Shown: positions 8,495 to 17,107 of the stretch, piece by piece
Numbering within the stretch: position 1 is the stretch's first letter
Layout: every line of letters starts with the position of its first letter
NCBI RefSeq assembly: GCF_014337925.2
Contig: NZ_CP143423.1
Coordinates: forward strand, 1,518,501-1,582,500
Length of the DNA stretch: 64,000 bases
Origin: Roseobacter fucihabitans
Lineage (GTDB): Bacteria; Pseudomonadota; Alphaproteobacteria; Rhodobacterales; Rhodobacteraceae
Reading direction: 5' to 3'
Notes under the pieces: generated by a model
Told to the model about the DNA's origin: nothing
Databases searched by the model: none
The model's input: only the letters and a program-made list of their open reading frames with translations
Position numbers and translations under genes: made by a program

Positions 8495-9385
8495 ATGGCA
8501 AGGGTTCTGTGCGCGGGGTTGATCGCGGCTGATCTGGTTTTTGATATGCCCTCCTTTCCAGTGGAGGGCGACAAGCACCGCGCGCGCGCCTCGCATTTGA
8601 TCGGGGGTGGTGGGGCGTTGAATGCGGCCTGTGCGATTGCAGCACTTGGTGGTGAGGTCAGCCTTGCCGGCGCTGTTGGAGCGGATGTTTTCGGCATATT
8701 CCTGCGTCAAAAGATGCACGACCGAGGGATTGACGACACTCTGGTGCGCGACGTGCCGGGGGTTACCACGTCGCGCTCCACGATCCTGCTCTCGGCGGGA
8801 GGGGAGCGTACGATTATCAATCACCGGGAGGCCGCGCTTATGCAGGGCGATGTCGAGGTGCCAGAGACGTTTTCCCATGACGCGATGCTCGTGGATACGC
8901 GCTGGCCGCAGGGTGTGGTGAAAATCGCCCAGATGGCCCGGCGCGCAGGCAAGCCGGTTGTCGTGGATGGCGAAGCCCCCGTGAAATTGGCGATGCAGGT
9001 CCTGAAAACGGCAAGCCATATCGTCTTTTCCCAGCAAGGCCTCAAGGATTTTGCCGGATCATATGATGCGGATGCGCTGCAAAGCGTGGCCACAGATTTG
9101 GGCGTATGGTGTGCGGTGACGCGGGGGGCCTTGCCAACCGTCTGTTGCGTCGGCGAGGGGATCATGGAAATTCCGGTACCCGCTGTTGAGGCAAAGAACA
9201 CCCTTGGCGCCGGGGATGCCTGGCACGGGGCGTTTACGTTGGCTTTGGCGAAGGGATACGCGGAACTGCAGGCCGTGCGATGGGCCAATGCTGCGGCCTC
9301 TCATAAGGTCCGTTTTGCGATAGAAACCGAAACCTTCGCAAGTACTGCGCAAACCGACGCTTTGATGGCGCAAATGCGCGATTGA
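8495..9385 (+). CDS. PfkB-family carbohydrate kinase, YihV-like
   Basis: A 296-residue ribokinase-fold kinase with the glycine-rich substrate lid 'HLIGGGGALNAACAIAALGG' (34-53) and the anion-hole/catalytic motif 'NTLGAGDAWHG' with D241 as base. It transfers the ATP phosphate to a sugar hydroxyl. From memory, the central part ('ERTIINH', 'DAMLVDTRWPQG', 'KPVVVDGEAP', 'HIVFSQQGL') aligns better with the YihV branch (6-deoxy-6-sulfofructose kinase) than with KDG kinase or ribokinase; this needs an alignment. Start ATG 8495. The stop overlaps a TTG possible start of the next gene. It is divergent from the TRAP operon and probably acts on its product or substrate. Confidence 0.85.
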   Translation: MARVLCAGLIAADLVFDMPSFPVEGDKHRARASHLIGGGGALNAACAIAALGGEVSLAGAVGADVFGIFLRQKMHDRGIDDTLVRDVPGVTTSRSTILLSAGGERTIINHREAALMQGDVEVPETFSHDAMLVDTRWPQGVVKIAQMARRAGKPVVVDGEAPVKLAMQVLKTASHIVFSQQGLKDFAGSYDADALQSVATDLGVWCAVTRGALPTVCCVGEGIMEIPVPAVEAKNTLGAGDAWHGAFTLALAKGYAELQAVRWANAAASHKVRFAIETETFASTAQTDALMAQMRD

Positions 9386-9396
9386 AAATACCGAAA

Positions 9397-9426
9397 GGCA
9401 CCGGCATTGAAGGCACCGGCATGGAA
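9397..9426. repeat. Two-copy 15-bp tandem repeat at the gene start
   Basis: GGCACCGGCATTGAA (9397-9411) is followed directly by GGCACCGGCATGGAA (9412-9426), a tandem duplication with one mismatch. The mismatch creates the ATG at 9421 that is a candidate start of the downstream gene. If translation starts at TTG 9382, the repeat adds a duplicated G-T-G-I/M-E peptide. Confidence 0.85.
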
Positions 9427-10332
9427 GGCATCGTTCCCAGTCTCAACACGCCCTTTGCGCAGGATGGATCGGTGGATCATGCATCCCTGCGCCGCTTGGT
9501 CGATCACACCGTTGCGGCGGGCTGTGGTGGCATGCTCGGGCTGGCCGTCGCGGGCGAATATGCGATGTTGGGATTTGAGGAAAAGACCGCGATGATCGAA
9601 ACCATCGCCGCGACAAATTCAGATCGCATTCCCTTCATTGTGAGCGTCACTGCGCCGGATTTGGCGGAGACGCTTGACCTTTCATCTGTTGCGCGCTCGG
9701 CGGGTGCGCGAGGCGTCTGCGTACAGGTGCCCGCCGGTTTCGCGCGCCATGAAGCACTGGTGTTTCTCAACGATGTTGCGGCGCGCGGGCCCGGTTTGCT
9801 GATGGTGCAGGATCTGGATTGGGCAGGTCCGGGCAGGACGCTTGAAGATATCGTGTTTCTGCATGAAAACATCGAAGCGTTTTCATGGCTAAAGATCGAA
9901 ACATCACAGGCCGGGGTGAAATATACCGCTGTCTTAAACGCCACAAACGGTGCCTTGAACGTCTGCGGCGGGTGGGCGGTTACGCAATTGATGGATGCCC
10001 TGGCGCGCGGGGTGCAGGCGTTTATCCCGACGGGGATGGAGCGTATTTACGTCGCCATTTTTCGCCGGTTCAAATCGGGTGATGTCGCGGGTGCACGGGC
10101 GCTGTTTGAGCGCGTTTTGCCGGTCCTGAATTTCTCAAACCAACATATCGACATCAGCATTCGGTTCTTTAAGGAACTCAGAAAAGCCGAGGGCCTGTTT
10201 GAGAGCGGTAAGTGTCGGCAACCGGGGGCGGTGTTTGATCCGGTGCAGGAAAGCGAAGCGGCGATTGCGATGGGCAGAGCGCTTGTTTTGGCAAGAGAGA
10301 TTGACATGGACGTGGCTGGCCTGTCGTCCTAG
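9421..10332 (+). CDS. DapA-family homologue with degenerate active site
   Basis: A DapA-superfamily protein of 303 residues from ATG 9421, or 316 from TTG 9382, which overlaps the kinase stop. The fold is recognisable ('EGIVPSLNTPFAQDGSVDHASLRRLVDHTVAAGCGGM' region), and a Schiff-base-lysine candidate lies in 'WLKIETS'. However, the GTTGE loop is replaced by 'LAVAGEY', and the LYNxP tyrosine region reads 'MVQDLDWAG'. The chemistry may therefore differ from a standard aldolase: dehydratase, hydrolase or sensor roles are possible. The two candidate starts flank a 15-bp tandem repeat. It probably forms an operon with the YihV-like kinase. Confidence 0.8.
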   Translation: MEGIVPSLNTPFAQDGSVDHASLRRLVDHTVAAGCGGMLGLAVAGEYAMLGFEEKTAMIETIAATNSDRIPFIVSVTAPDLAETLDLSSVARSAGARGVCVQVPAGFARHEALVFLNDVAARGPGLLMVQDLDWAGPGRTLEDIVFLHENIEAFSWLKIETSQAGVKYTAVLNATNGALNVCGGWAVTQLMDALARGVQAFIPTGMERIYVAIFRRFKSGDVAGARALFERVLPVLNFSNQHIDISIRFFKELRKAEGLFESGKCRQPGAVFDPVQESEAAIAMGRALVLAREIDMDVAGLSS

Positions 10333-10375
10333 CATTGTGCCGCTTTGAGGATGGTTTTGGAGATGACAACGGCGT

Positions 10376-12151
10376 TCAGAACAGGAAAAGCCCGGCAAAT
10401 GCGGCACCGAACCCGAAACAAATCAAACTGGCCCGGCGCAGGATGCTCCCGCGTCCGATCAATCCGTAGGACATGCAGGACAACCCGGCACCCACATGCA
10501 CAAATGCGATGAGCGCCCCAAAGGGTTCCGTGGAAAGCCGGATCAGGGCGGGGCTGGCGATCATGCTGAGCGGGATGATGTAGAGACCCAGCCCCAGAGC
10601 CATGGCGGTCAGGGCGACCTTGAGCCAGTTTTCCTCGATCATGCCAGCGGCGATGAAGACCGCGCCGCAAACGGGCGGTGTGATGGTGGAGAGAAGGGCG
10701 AACCAGAAGACAAAGAGATGCGCTTGCAGCGGTTCCAGGCCCAGATTGATCAAGGCCGGTCCGGCAACGGAGACGCAGATGACATAGGCCGCCGTGGTGG
10801 GCACCTCCATCCCCAAAAGCAGGCAGGCAAGGGCGGTTAACAGCAGCGCAGGCCAGAGCGCGCCGCCGGAACCAGATAAGATCACGGAGGTGATTTTAAC
10901 GCCCAAACCGGTGATGCCCAAGACGCCGATGATGATCGAGGCACACAGGATAATCGCCGCGATCATGGCGACTTGTTTTCCGGCGTTGATCATCGCGCTG
11001 CCCAATCGCTCAAAGCCCTGCGCGATGTTGATCCGAGGCGTGGCGTCACAGAATAGCGCGAGCGTGGCGGCGAAGATCGCAAGGGCGGCGGCATATTGCG
11101 GGGTGAAGCCGAGAGCAAACATGGCGAACAGCAGGACCGAGAATGGCACCATGAAAAAGCCGGAGGTGATCAGCACCGCACGGCGTGTCGGACGTTGGTC
11201 TTCGGGGATGGCTTTGAGGTCATAGCGCTCTGCATAGGCGTTGATGCCCATCCAGACCGCCAGAAAATAAAGGATCGCGGGCAAAAGAGCGGCCAGCATG
11301 ATCTGCGCATAAGGCACACCGGTCAGTTCTACCATGACAAAGGCCCCGGCCCCCATGAGGGGGGGCATGATCTGGCCGCCCGAGGAGGCGACGGCTTCCA
11401 CCGCCGCCGCCAGTCGTTTGGGATAGCCCAGTTTTTTCATCGCGGGCAGGGTGATCGCCCCCGTCGAGGCCACATTCGCCGAGGCAGACCCGGAAATAGA
11501 GCCAAAGAGAGCAGAGGATAGCACTGAGACCTTGGCCGCGCCGCCCTTGAGGCGCCCGGCAGCGGCGGAGGCGACATTCATGAAGCCCTGACCGGCTTCG
11601 CCGGCGTTCAGCACCGCGCCAAAGATCACAAAGATTGCCACGACGCCAACCGACACCCCCGTGAGGCTGCCCCATATGCCGCCCTCTGCCACGACCAATG
11701 TGCCCAGAAAGCTGCGCAATGGGGTTCCGGCGTGACCGAATTCACCGGGGATATATTGGCCATAGAGCCCGTAGAGCAGTGCGGCCAGCGCCACCATTGG
11801 CAGGGGCCAGCCGATCATGCGCCGCGCGCCTTCCATGACAATCAGCAGGAGGGTGATGGCGAGCGCGACCTGAAAGCGGTCCTCCAGAAACCCATATTGA
11901 TTGCGCAGCATCTGGTGATTGAGCGCGATCCACAGGCACCCTGCAAGGCCCACCGCCGCGATCACAGCGCCGGACAGGGTGGCCAGACGCGAGGTGCTGC
12001 CGAAGACAAACACCCAGGGCAGGATCAGCGCCATATGCAGCGGGCGCGCCACGAGATTTGGCACCAGACCATAGAAGATCAGCCCGATATGGAACACACA
12101 AGAGAACGCCCCGAGGGCAATCCATCCGTGCCGCGCAGAGAGGTTTTGCAT
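10376..12151 (-). CDS. TRAP transporter fused permease (DctQM fusion of TAXI type)
   Basis: A 591-residue membrane protein joining the small 4-helix and large 12-helix TRAP permease domains in one chain, as is usual for TAXI-type systems. The first 150-200 residues correspond to the small subunit plus linker. The large-subunit signature glycine-rich segments follow ('VLSSALFGSISGSASANVASTGAITLPAMKKLGYP', 'SSGGQIMPPLMGAGAFVM', 'LGMEVPTTAAYVICVSVAGPAL'). It lies 53 bases downstream of the TAXI receptor gene and ends the sulfonate-catabolism run, making it the likely importer for DHPS or sulfolactate (inference). Start ATG 12151. Confidence 0.94.
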   Translation of the reverse strand: MQNLSARHGWIALGAFSCVFHIGLIFYGLVPNLVARPLHMALILPWVFVFGSTSRLATLSGAVIAAVGLAGCLWIALNHQMLRNQYGFLEDRFQVALAITLLLIVMEGARRMIGWPLPMVALAALLYGLYGQYIPGEFGHAGTPLRSFLGTLVVAEGGIWGSLTGVSVGVVAIFVIFGAVLNAGEAGQGFMNVASAAAGRLKGGAAKVSVLSSALFGSISGSASANVASTGAITLPAMKKLGYPKRLAAAVEAVASSGGQIMPPLMGAGAFVMVELTGVPYAQIMLAALLPAILYFLAVWMGINAYAERYDLKAIPEDQRPTRRAVLITSGFFMVPFSVLLFAMFALGFTPQYAAALAIFAATLALFCDATPRINIAQGFERLGSAMINAGKQVAMIAAIILCASIIIGVLGITGLGVKITSVILSGSGGALWPALLLTALACLLLGMEVPTTAAYVICVSVAGPALINLGLEPLQAHLFVFWFALLSTITPPVCGAVFIAAGMIEENWLKVALTAMALGLGLYIIPLSMIASPALIRLSTEPFGALIAFVHVGAGLSCMSYGLIGRGSILRRASLICFGFGAAFAGLFLF

Positions 12152-12204
12152 TGTTGTAAGCCTTGATGCGCCCGGTCCCGCCGATCACGGAACCGGGCAG
12201 CGCA

Positions 12205-13161
12205 TTACATGTGAGCGTCGTTCAATGCCGCGCCGATTTCTTTGTAATAGCGGATCGCACCGGGGTGGATCTGCGTGGTGATGTTGCTGAGCATGTCAAG
12301 TGACACGCCTGCCCACCAGGCGGCATCCCCGGCCATATCGGCTTTGGTTTCCCAATAGGTTTTGGTCAGAAGGTAGGCGGTGTCCTCGTCCATCTTTTCC
12401 GTCGTATAGGCGACAACGGGCAGCGATGTGGTGGTGATATCGCCGTCCTGACCGGTATAGGTGCCTGCGGGGATGATCAATTCGGTGCGCTTGGTCTGCG
12501 CGATCTGATCTGGGTCCAGCGACAAGACCGTCACACCGGTGGATGCGGCCGCTTCGATCACATTTGGTGCGGGGTAGGAGCCTGCGGTCACGAAGCCGTC
12601 GATCTGCCCGTTCTTGAGGGCGTTCACGGCGTTGGACAGTTCGGAATCCGCCACTGTGACCTTGCCTTCCAGCCCGAAGAGTTCGATGTATTTCGCCCCT
12701 TCACGCGCCCCAAAAGACCCGCTGCCCAGAAGCACCGTCTTGCCTTCCATCTGCGCGAAGGACGTCACCCCGCTGGCCTCTGACATGACGAAATGCATGG
12801 TCAAGGACGGAATCGGGAAAAGCGCGCGGATGCCTTCAAAAGAGGGGTCGGATTTACCCTCGAACATGGCTTTGCCACCCTGCGCCAGACCGATCAGGGC
12901 GGGGGGCGTGGTAAAGACGTAATCGCCGCCCCGCGCGCGCACTTCCATGACGTTTTGCACGGAGCCCTGGCTTTCCTCCACTGTGACGGACACATCGCCA
13001 CCGGTGCCTGCTTTCATGGCTTCGGCGAATTGCACGGCCATCTGGAAGTAAGAGGAACCTGCCTTGGCCGATTTATAGGTTACGCGAGTTTCGGCGCTGG
13101 CCGCGGAGCCGAGCAGCATCACGGTTGCGGCGATCACGCCGATGGATTTGAAAAATGTCAT
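12205..13161 (-). CDS. TAXI-family TRAP solute receptor
   Basis: A 318-residue periplasmic binding protein with a Sec signal peptide ('MTFFKSIGVIAATVMLLGSAASAE'). TAXI signature regions include 'VTYKSAKAGSSYFQMAVQFAEAM', 'VLLGSGSFGAREGAKYIELFG' and 'NALKNGQIDGFVTAGSYPAPNV'. TAXI receptors feed fused TRAP permeases; some bind glutamate-like dicarboxylates, but most ligands are unknown. Here the position directly downstream of the sulfolactate/sulfopyruvate genes suggests a C3 sulfonate ligand (inference). A gap of about 275 bases upstream could hold a separate promoter. Confidence 0.93.
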   Translation of the reverse strand: MTFFKSIGVIAATVMLLGSAASAETRVTYKSAKAGSSYFQMAVQFAEAMKAGTGGDVSVTVEESQGSVQNVMEVRARGGDYVFTTPPALIGLAQGGKAMFEGKSDPSFEGIRALFPIPSLTMHFVMSEASGVTSFAQMEGKTVLLGSGSFGAREGAKYIELFGLEGKVTVADSELSNAVNALKNGQIDGFVTAGSYPAPNVIEAAASTGVTVLSLDPDQIAQTKRTELIIPAGTYTGQDGDITTTSLPVVAYTTEKMDEDTAYLLTKTYWETKADMAGDAAWWAGVSLDMLSNITTQIHPGAIRYYKEIGAALNDAHM

Positions 13162-13437
13162 AAGATGTCTCCCTGAAGTCTGTGCGCACAGTCTCTTGTT
13201 ATGAGTGGAAGCGCAAGATTTCTTGTAAACCGATAGATTGGAAAACCGGGCGAAATCCCATTGGGGTCAAGGTGCAAAAATCGACCATAAACAGGGCCCG
13301 TTTGCGCGAGTGCATGCCTCTGTGGAATCGGCGGATCTTTGGGGTCTGAGCGCCGGGCTCGCCCCAAACACGCAATCGCCTGCGCGATACCGGGCCTTGT
13401 TTCGCAGGCCCGTGCCGTCATTGTCGGGTGAGCGGCG

Positions 13438-14541
13438 TCAGGTTTTGCCGTTGAGCGGCAATGTCACCCGCCCCATCTGCGCCAGCGTTAAACCGACTTC
13501 TTCTGTGATCAAATTCCAGTATTGTGCCAACCCGGCTTCGCCACCAGCGGCGATCGCAAATTGCAAGGCGCGGCCAAAGAAAACGTAACTCGCCCCCATG
13601 GCATAGGCTTTCACGACGTCTTCGCCCGACCGGATGCCAGTGTCGTAGAACAGCGGATAATCATCGCCGAGCGCCGCGCGGATTTTCGGGAGCGCCAAAA
13701 TCGGGGGCGGGGCGCTATCCAATTGTCGCCCGCCATGGCTCGAGACCTGAATGGCATCGACGCCTTCTGCTTTCAGACGCTTGGCGTCCTCGACATGGGT
13801 GACGCCCTTGGCAACCAGGTTCCCGTCCCAGCTGTCGCGCAATTCCTTGAGGAAATCCCAATCCGCCAGCGCGCGGCTTTCGGTGCGATCAAAGGTGAAG
13901 CCATCCTGCTGAAAATTCGCCAAATCAGGCGCGCCCGCAAGTAGGCTGGAAATCGACCATTGCGGGTGCAGCGCGAAGTCGATGAATTGCATCGGCCCGA
14001 TGCGGAATGGCATTTTGAAACCCCGGCGCAATTCACGCGGACGGCGTCCGACTTCAGGCACGTCGAGCGTCATCACAAGGGTGCGGTAGCCTGCGGATTT
14101 GGCGCGCTGCACCAGCTTTTTGGTGCCACTGCCGTCGCCGCTGAAATAAAGCTGGAACCAGGCGTGACCCTCGGCCACCTCGATGATTTTTTCCAGCGTG
14201 GTGGAGGCGACGGTCGACACGCCATGCGGCACCTGATGTTTCGCGGCCATGCGCGCCAGCATGAGATCGGCACCGGGACCAGAAAGATTGCACATGCCCA
14301 TCGGGCTGATCCCAAACGGGGACACCCCCGCATGATCAAACACCGGCACCCGCAGATCGCGGTTGGTCACATTGACGAGCACGCGCGTCTGCAATTCAAT
14401 CTCGCGCAGGGCGGCGAGATTGCGCGCTTCTGCAACGCCGTTTCCCGCCGCCCCGTCGATATAATCAAACACCATCCAGGGCAGACGCCGGCGCGCGAGG
14501 CGCCGGGCGTCGTCGTACGAATGGATGGCGCTTGCACCCAT
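13438..14541 (-). CDS. slcD: FMN-dependent alpha-hydroxy-acid dehydrogenase, probable sulfolactate dehydrogenase
   Basis: A 367-residue member of the L-lactate dehydrogenase/glycolate oxidase family, which oxidises 2-hydroxy acids to 2-oxo acids with FMN. The catalytic histidine lies in 'SSHGGRQLD'. The flavin phosphate segment 'PLFYDTGIRSGEDVVKAYAMGASYVFFGR' and the N-terminal 'MVFDYIDGAAGNG' are canonical. It sits five bases downstream of the sulfopyruvate decarboxylase subunits, so oxidation of 3-sulfolactate to 3-sulfopyruvate is the natural role; flavin-dependent sulfolactate dehydrogenases named SlcD are known in roseobacters. Whether this protein is an orthologue of that SlcD was not tested, so the symbol is tentative. 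Start ATG 14541. Confidence 0.82.
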   Translation of the reverse strand: MGASAIHSYDDARRLARRRLPWMVFDYIDGAAGNGVAEARNLAALREIELQTRVLVNVTNRDLRVPVFDHAGVSPFGISPMGMCNLSGPGADLMLARMAAKHQVPHGVSTVASTTLEKIIEVAEGHAWFQLYFSGDGSGTKKLVQRAKSAGYRTLVMTLDVPEVGRRPRELRRGFKMPFRIGPMQFIDFALHPQWSISSLLAGAPDLANFQQDGFTFDRTESRALADWDFLKELRDSWDGNLVAKGVTHVEDAKRLKAEGVDAIQVSSHGGRQLDSAPPPILALPKIRAALGDDYPLFYDTGIRSGEDVVKAYAMGASYVFFGRALQFAIAAGGEAGLAQYWNLITEEVGLTLAQMGRVTLPLNGKT

Positions 14542-14546
14542 GATGG

Positions 14547-15101
14547 CTATGCCTGAACCGATTTCATGAAGCGATCCCGGATCACGACAGGGTCCATGGT
14601 GATGACCGGCAGCTTGATGTTGCCGCTGTCACATTTCACCACGATCACGGTCATCTTCTTGCTGTCGATGGCCGCTTGCAGCACCTTGCCGGTGTCCACG
14701 TCCTTGCAGGTGACGACGTTTTCGCATCCGCACGCAGCAGCGACGGCTTCGAGCTTGGTCTTCTTGCCCGCATAGGTGGGCTGATCGCCGGTCGAGCCAT
14801 AAGAGCCATTATCGATGATCATCAGGATGTAGTTATCCGCCACGTTGTTGGCAATCGTGGGCAAGGTGCCAAGGTTGGTCAGAACCGAGCCGTCCCCATC
14901 AATGGAGATCACGGTTTTGTCTTGCGCAAGCGCCAGGCCAAGACCGATGGAGGAGGATAGACCCATGGTGCCCAACATGTAGAAGTTGGTGGGTTGGTCA
15001 TCAATCATATGCAGCTCTTGGCTGGGCAGACCGATGTTACAGACGACCAGTTGGTCACGCAGGATAGGCGCGATTTCGCGCAGGATTTCAGAACGTATCA
15101 T
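14547..15101 (-). CDS. comE: Sulfopyruvate decarboxylase, beta subunit (ThDP-binding)
   Basis: A 184-residue protein forming the diphosphate-binding half of a thiamine-diphosphate enzyme. The motif 'ISIDGDGSVLTNLGTLPTIANN' is the GDG-S...N metal/ThDP motif, and 'MIIDNGSYGSTGDQPT' follows as in ComE and phosphonopyruvate decarboxylases. With ComD it decarboxylates 3-sulfopyruvate to sulfoacetaldehyde. Start ATG 15101 overlaps the comD stop (ATGA); the open frame upstream is comD DNA. A phosphonopyruvate decarboxylase is the main alternative, but the adjacent hpsN favours the sulfonate. Confidence 0.87.
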   Translation of the reverse strand: MIRSEILREIAPILRDQLVVCNIGLPSQELHMIDDQPTNFYMLGTMGLSSSIGLGLALAQDKTVISIDGDGSVLTNLGTLPTIANNVADNYILMIIDNGSYGSTGDQPTYAGKKTKLEAVAAACGCENVVTCKDVDTGKVLQAAIDSKKMTVIVVKCDSGNIKLPVITMDPVVIRDRFMKSVQA

Positions 15102-15604
15102 TGGTCGCCGTAGCCTCCCCAGAAGGACGCATCCGTCAGGATCGCCACAGGTTTGTTGCACATGAAAGTGTATTTCAGGATCGCGTCCATCTCATCCGCG
15201 TCCGATTCCTTGTGGAAATGATAGGTCGGGATCAGCATCTGTTGCAGCAGCGCCTTGGTATGCACGGCCATTTCGACCTGGCACGCCACCGGCTCGCGCA
15301 ATTCCCCGCGATAGGAAATCAGCATCGGCAAAGGCATACGGTAGTATTGCGTCAGCGTCGCCAGCGTGTTGATCGTAACCCCGATGGCGGTGTTCTGCAT
15401 GATGATCGCGGGGCGTTTGCCCCCCATGAAGGCCCCGGCGCATAGGCCCATGCCCTCGTCTTCCTTGTTGGAAGGAATATGGTAGATCTCCGGGCGCGCT
15501 TCGACCTCGTCAATGACGCCGGCCAATTGCTTGCAAGGCACGGTGGTGATGAAATCGACGCCATTGGCGACAAAGTCATCCACAATTTTAGTGCTGATGG
15601 ACAC
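15098..15604 (-). CDS. comD: Sulfopyruvate decarboxylase, alpha subunit
   Basis: A 168-residue protein corresponding to the pyrimidine-binding half of a ThDP decarboxylase. It carries the conserved glutamate segment 'PSNKEDEGMGLCAGAFMGGK' that activates the cofactor, and 'MQNTAIGVTINTLATLTQYYRMPLPMLISYRGE', typical of split ComDE-type enzymes. It pairs with the following comE gene through an ATGA overlap. In coenzyme M biosynthesis of archaea the same reaction is biosynthetic; in marine bacteria it lies in sulfolactate degradation toward sulfoacetaldehyde. Start ATG 15604. Confidence 0.87.
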   Translation of the reverse strand: MSISTKIVDDFVANGVDFITTVPCKQLAGVIDEVEARPEIYHIPSNKEDEGMGLCAGAFMGGKRPAIIMQNTAIGVTINTLATLTQYYRMPLPMLISYRGELREPVACQVEMAVHTKALLQQMLIPTYHFHKESDADEMDAILKYTFMCNKPVAILTDASFWGGYGDQ

Positions 15605-15659
15605 GTGTATACTCCTCGTGTGCGTGAAGTGAATAAAATCAGTATGTTGTCGTGTAAAT

Positions 15660-16064
15660 CTAACGTATTACGTAAACCGAGCAGGGCGCATGGCGTACCA
15701 CCCGGGACGATGTCGAGCCCAGAAAGTAATCGCTCAATCCTGGCTTGTGAGATCCGATAATGATGCAATCGGCATCGATTTTTTCGGCGTATTCCGTGAG
15801 CGTGCGACCCGACGGACCTTGCAGCATCACCGCCTCCACATCACGCGTCCCGGCAATGCGTTCCGCCAGTTTCTGTTTGGCGGCACCAAAGGCATTTTGG
15901 ATCGCGTCTGCGGGGATAAAGGCGTTGACGGAACTGCTGGGGGCCTCGTGAACGTGAACAGCCAGGATTTCGCCATCATCACCGCGCAGATGGCGCGCCA
16001 TATCCAGAGCCTCCTTGCTAATGCCATGATCAAGCGCGAGGGCTACGATGATTTTCTTATGCAT
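15660..16064 (-). CDS. Universal stress protein family (UspA)
   Basis: A 134-residue single UspA domain. 'KIIVALALDHG' begins strand one, and the C-terminal nucleotide-loop region 'IIIGSHKPGLSDYFLGSTSSRVVRHAPCSVYVIR' shows a slightly altered G-x2-G-x9-G-S pattern, so ATP binding is likely but not certain. It sits in the sulfonate operon between the zinc dehydrogenase and comD, 55 bases before comD. UspA genes are often found beside TRAP transporter genes. Role in the pathway unknown. Confidence 0.9.
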   Translation of the reverse strand: MHKKIIVALALDHGISKEALDMARHLRGDDGEILAVHVHEAPSSSVNAFIPADAIQNAFGAAKQKLAERIAGTRDVEAVMLQGPSGRTLTEYAEKIDADCIIIGSHKPGLSDYFLGSTSSRVVRHAPCSVYVIR

Positions 16065-16102
16065 GTTCGATCCTTTTTTCGTCCGGTTGGGAGCAGTTTA
16101 CG

Positions 16103-17107
16103 TCAGCTGGGGTCGGGGGTCAGGATGACTTTTGGGGCTGCGACAGCACCGGCGCGGATGTCCCTGAAAGCGGCGTGACCGTCGCAAAGGGGCCGTTCCT
16201 CAATCCAGTCCAGCGCTCCGAGACGACCGTCGAAAATGGCAGCGGCAGTCGCGGCGAAATCCGCCGCAGTATAGGTATAGGTGCCGATGAAGGTGATTTC
16301 CTGGAGCGTCATGCGACGCACATCAAGACCGCCCGTCGCTTCGCCCAGACCGATATGCGCGATCACGCCGCCAGTGCGTGCAAGCGCGCTGCATGTCGCA
16401 CGGGTCGCGGCAAATCCGACGCCATCAATGACAAAATCCACGGACCCCTCTTCGGGCATTGCCGCTTCATCGGGCGCGCAGACTTCAAACCCGGCCACAT
16501 CCGCAAGGGTCGAGCGGCGCAGCTCGTTTGGTTCCACCACGGTGATGTCGCGCGCGCCCTGAGCGGCCAGCGCCAGAGCCGCACCGACACCGATTGCACC
16601 CCCCCCGATGACCGCGCAGCGCAGATGCGACATGTCCCCGCCCAGCACCGATTTGCCCAAACGCACCGCATGCCAGCCACAGGCGATCGGTTCGGACAGC
16701 GCCGCATGGGCGAGGGGGACGTGATCCGGGACGGTGATCAGGTTGCGCAGCGGCATGGCGACATATTCGGCAAAGGCCCCTTCGCGCGGTTGCATCGAGA
16801 TAATCTGGCGGTTGGGGCAGAGGTTTTCGCGTTTGCTGCGGCAAAATTCGCAGGTTTGGCAGGCCACGAGCGGGTTGATCGTGACGCGGCGCCCGTCTTC
16901 AGGTCCGCCGGAAATAACACCCGCCGCTTCATGGCCCAGGGTAAGAGGAAAGGGGCGGCGCGCATCATGGCCGAGATAGGCATGCATGTCAGAGCCGCAA
17001 ATGCCCGAAGCCATCACGCGCACCAGCGCCTCGCCGGTTTGGGGGTCGGGCAGGGGGCGATCCATATAGGTCAGCATCTCGACATCGGTATACACTAGGG
17101 CTTTCAT
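16103..17107 (-). CDS. hpsP: Zinc-dependent alcohol dehydrogenase, HpsP-like
   Basis: A 334-residue medium-chain dehydrogenase. Catalytic zinc ligands are C37 ('GICGSDMH') and H59/E60 ('LGHEAAG'); structural zinc cysteines are C83, C86, C89 and C97; the NAD(P) motif 'VIGGGAIGVGAALALA' lies mid-protein. Next to hpsN and an SDR gene it matches the DHPS 2-dehydrogenase set (HpsO/HpsP), which interconverts the R and S forms of 2,3-dihydroxypropane-1-sulfonate through a keto intermediate. The start ATG 17107 overlaps the SDR stop (ATGA). The symbol rests on context; a general polyol dehydrogenase remains possible. Confidence 0.78.
   Translation of the reverse strand: MKALVYTDVEMLTYMDRPLPDPQTGEALVRVMASGICGSDMHAYLGHDARRPFPLTLGHEAAGVISGGPEDGRRVTINPLVACQTCEFCRSKRENLCPNRQIISMQPREGAFAEYVAMPLRNLITVPDHVPLAHAALSEPIACGWHAVRLGKSVLGGDMSHLRCAVIGGGAIGVGAALALAAQGARDITVVEPNELRRSTLADVAGFEVCAPDEAAMPEEGSVDFVIDGVGFAATRATCSALARTGGVIAHIGLGEATGGLDVRRMTLQEITFIGTYTYTAADFAATAAAIFDGRLGALDWIEERPLCDGHAAFRDIRAGAVAAPKVILTPDPS

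Noticed and set aside
3845-10332. Sialic-acid utilisation locus (SiaPQM, NanA, NanK)
   Set aside because: The kinase is PfkB-type, not the ROK-type NanK, and NanE and NagAB homologues are absent; the aldolase alone is not diagnostic.
14547-15604. Phosphonopyruvate decarboxylase (split form)
   Set aside because: Similar family, but no PEP mutase or other phosphonate gene is present, while sulfonate genes surround it.
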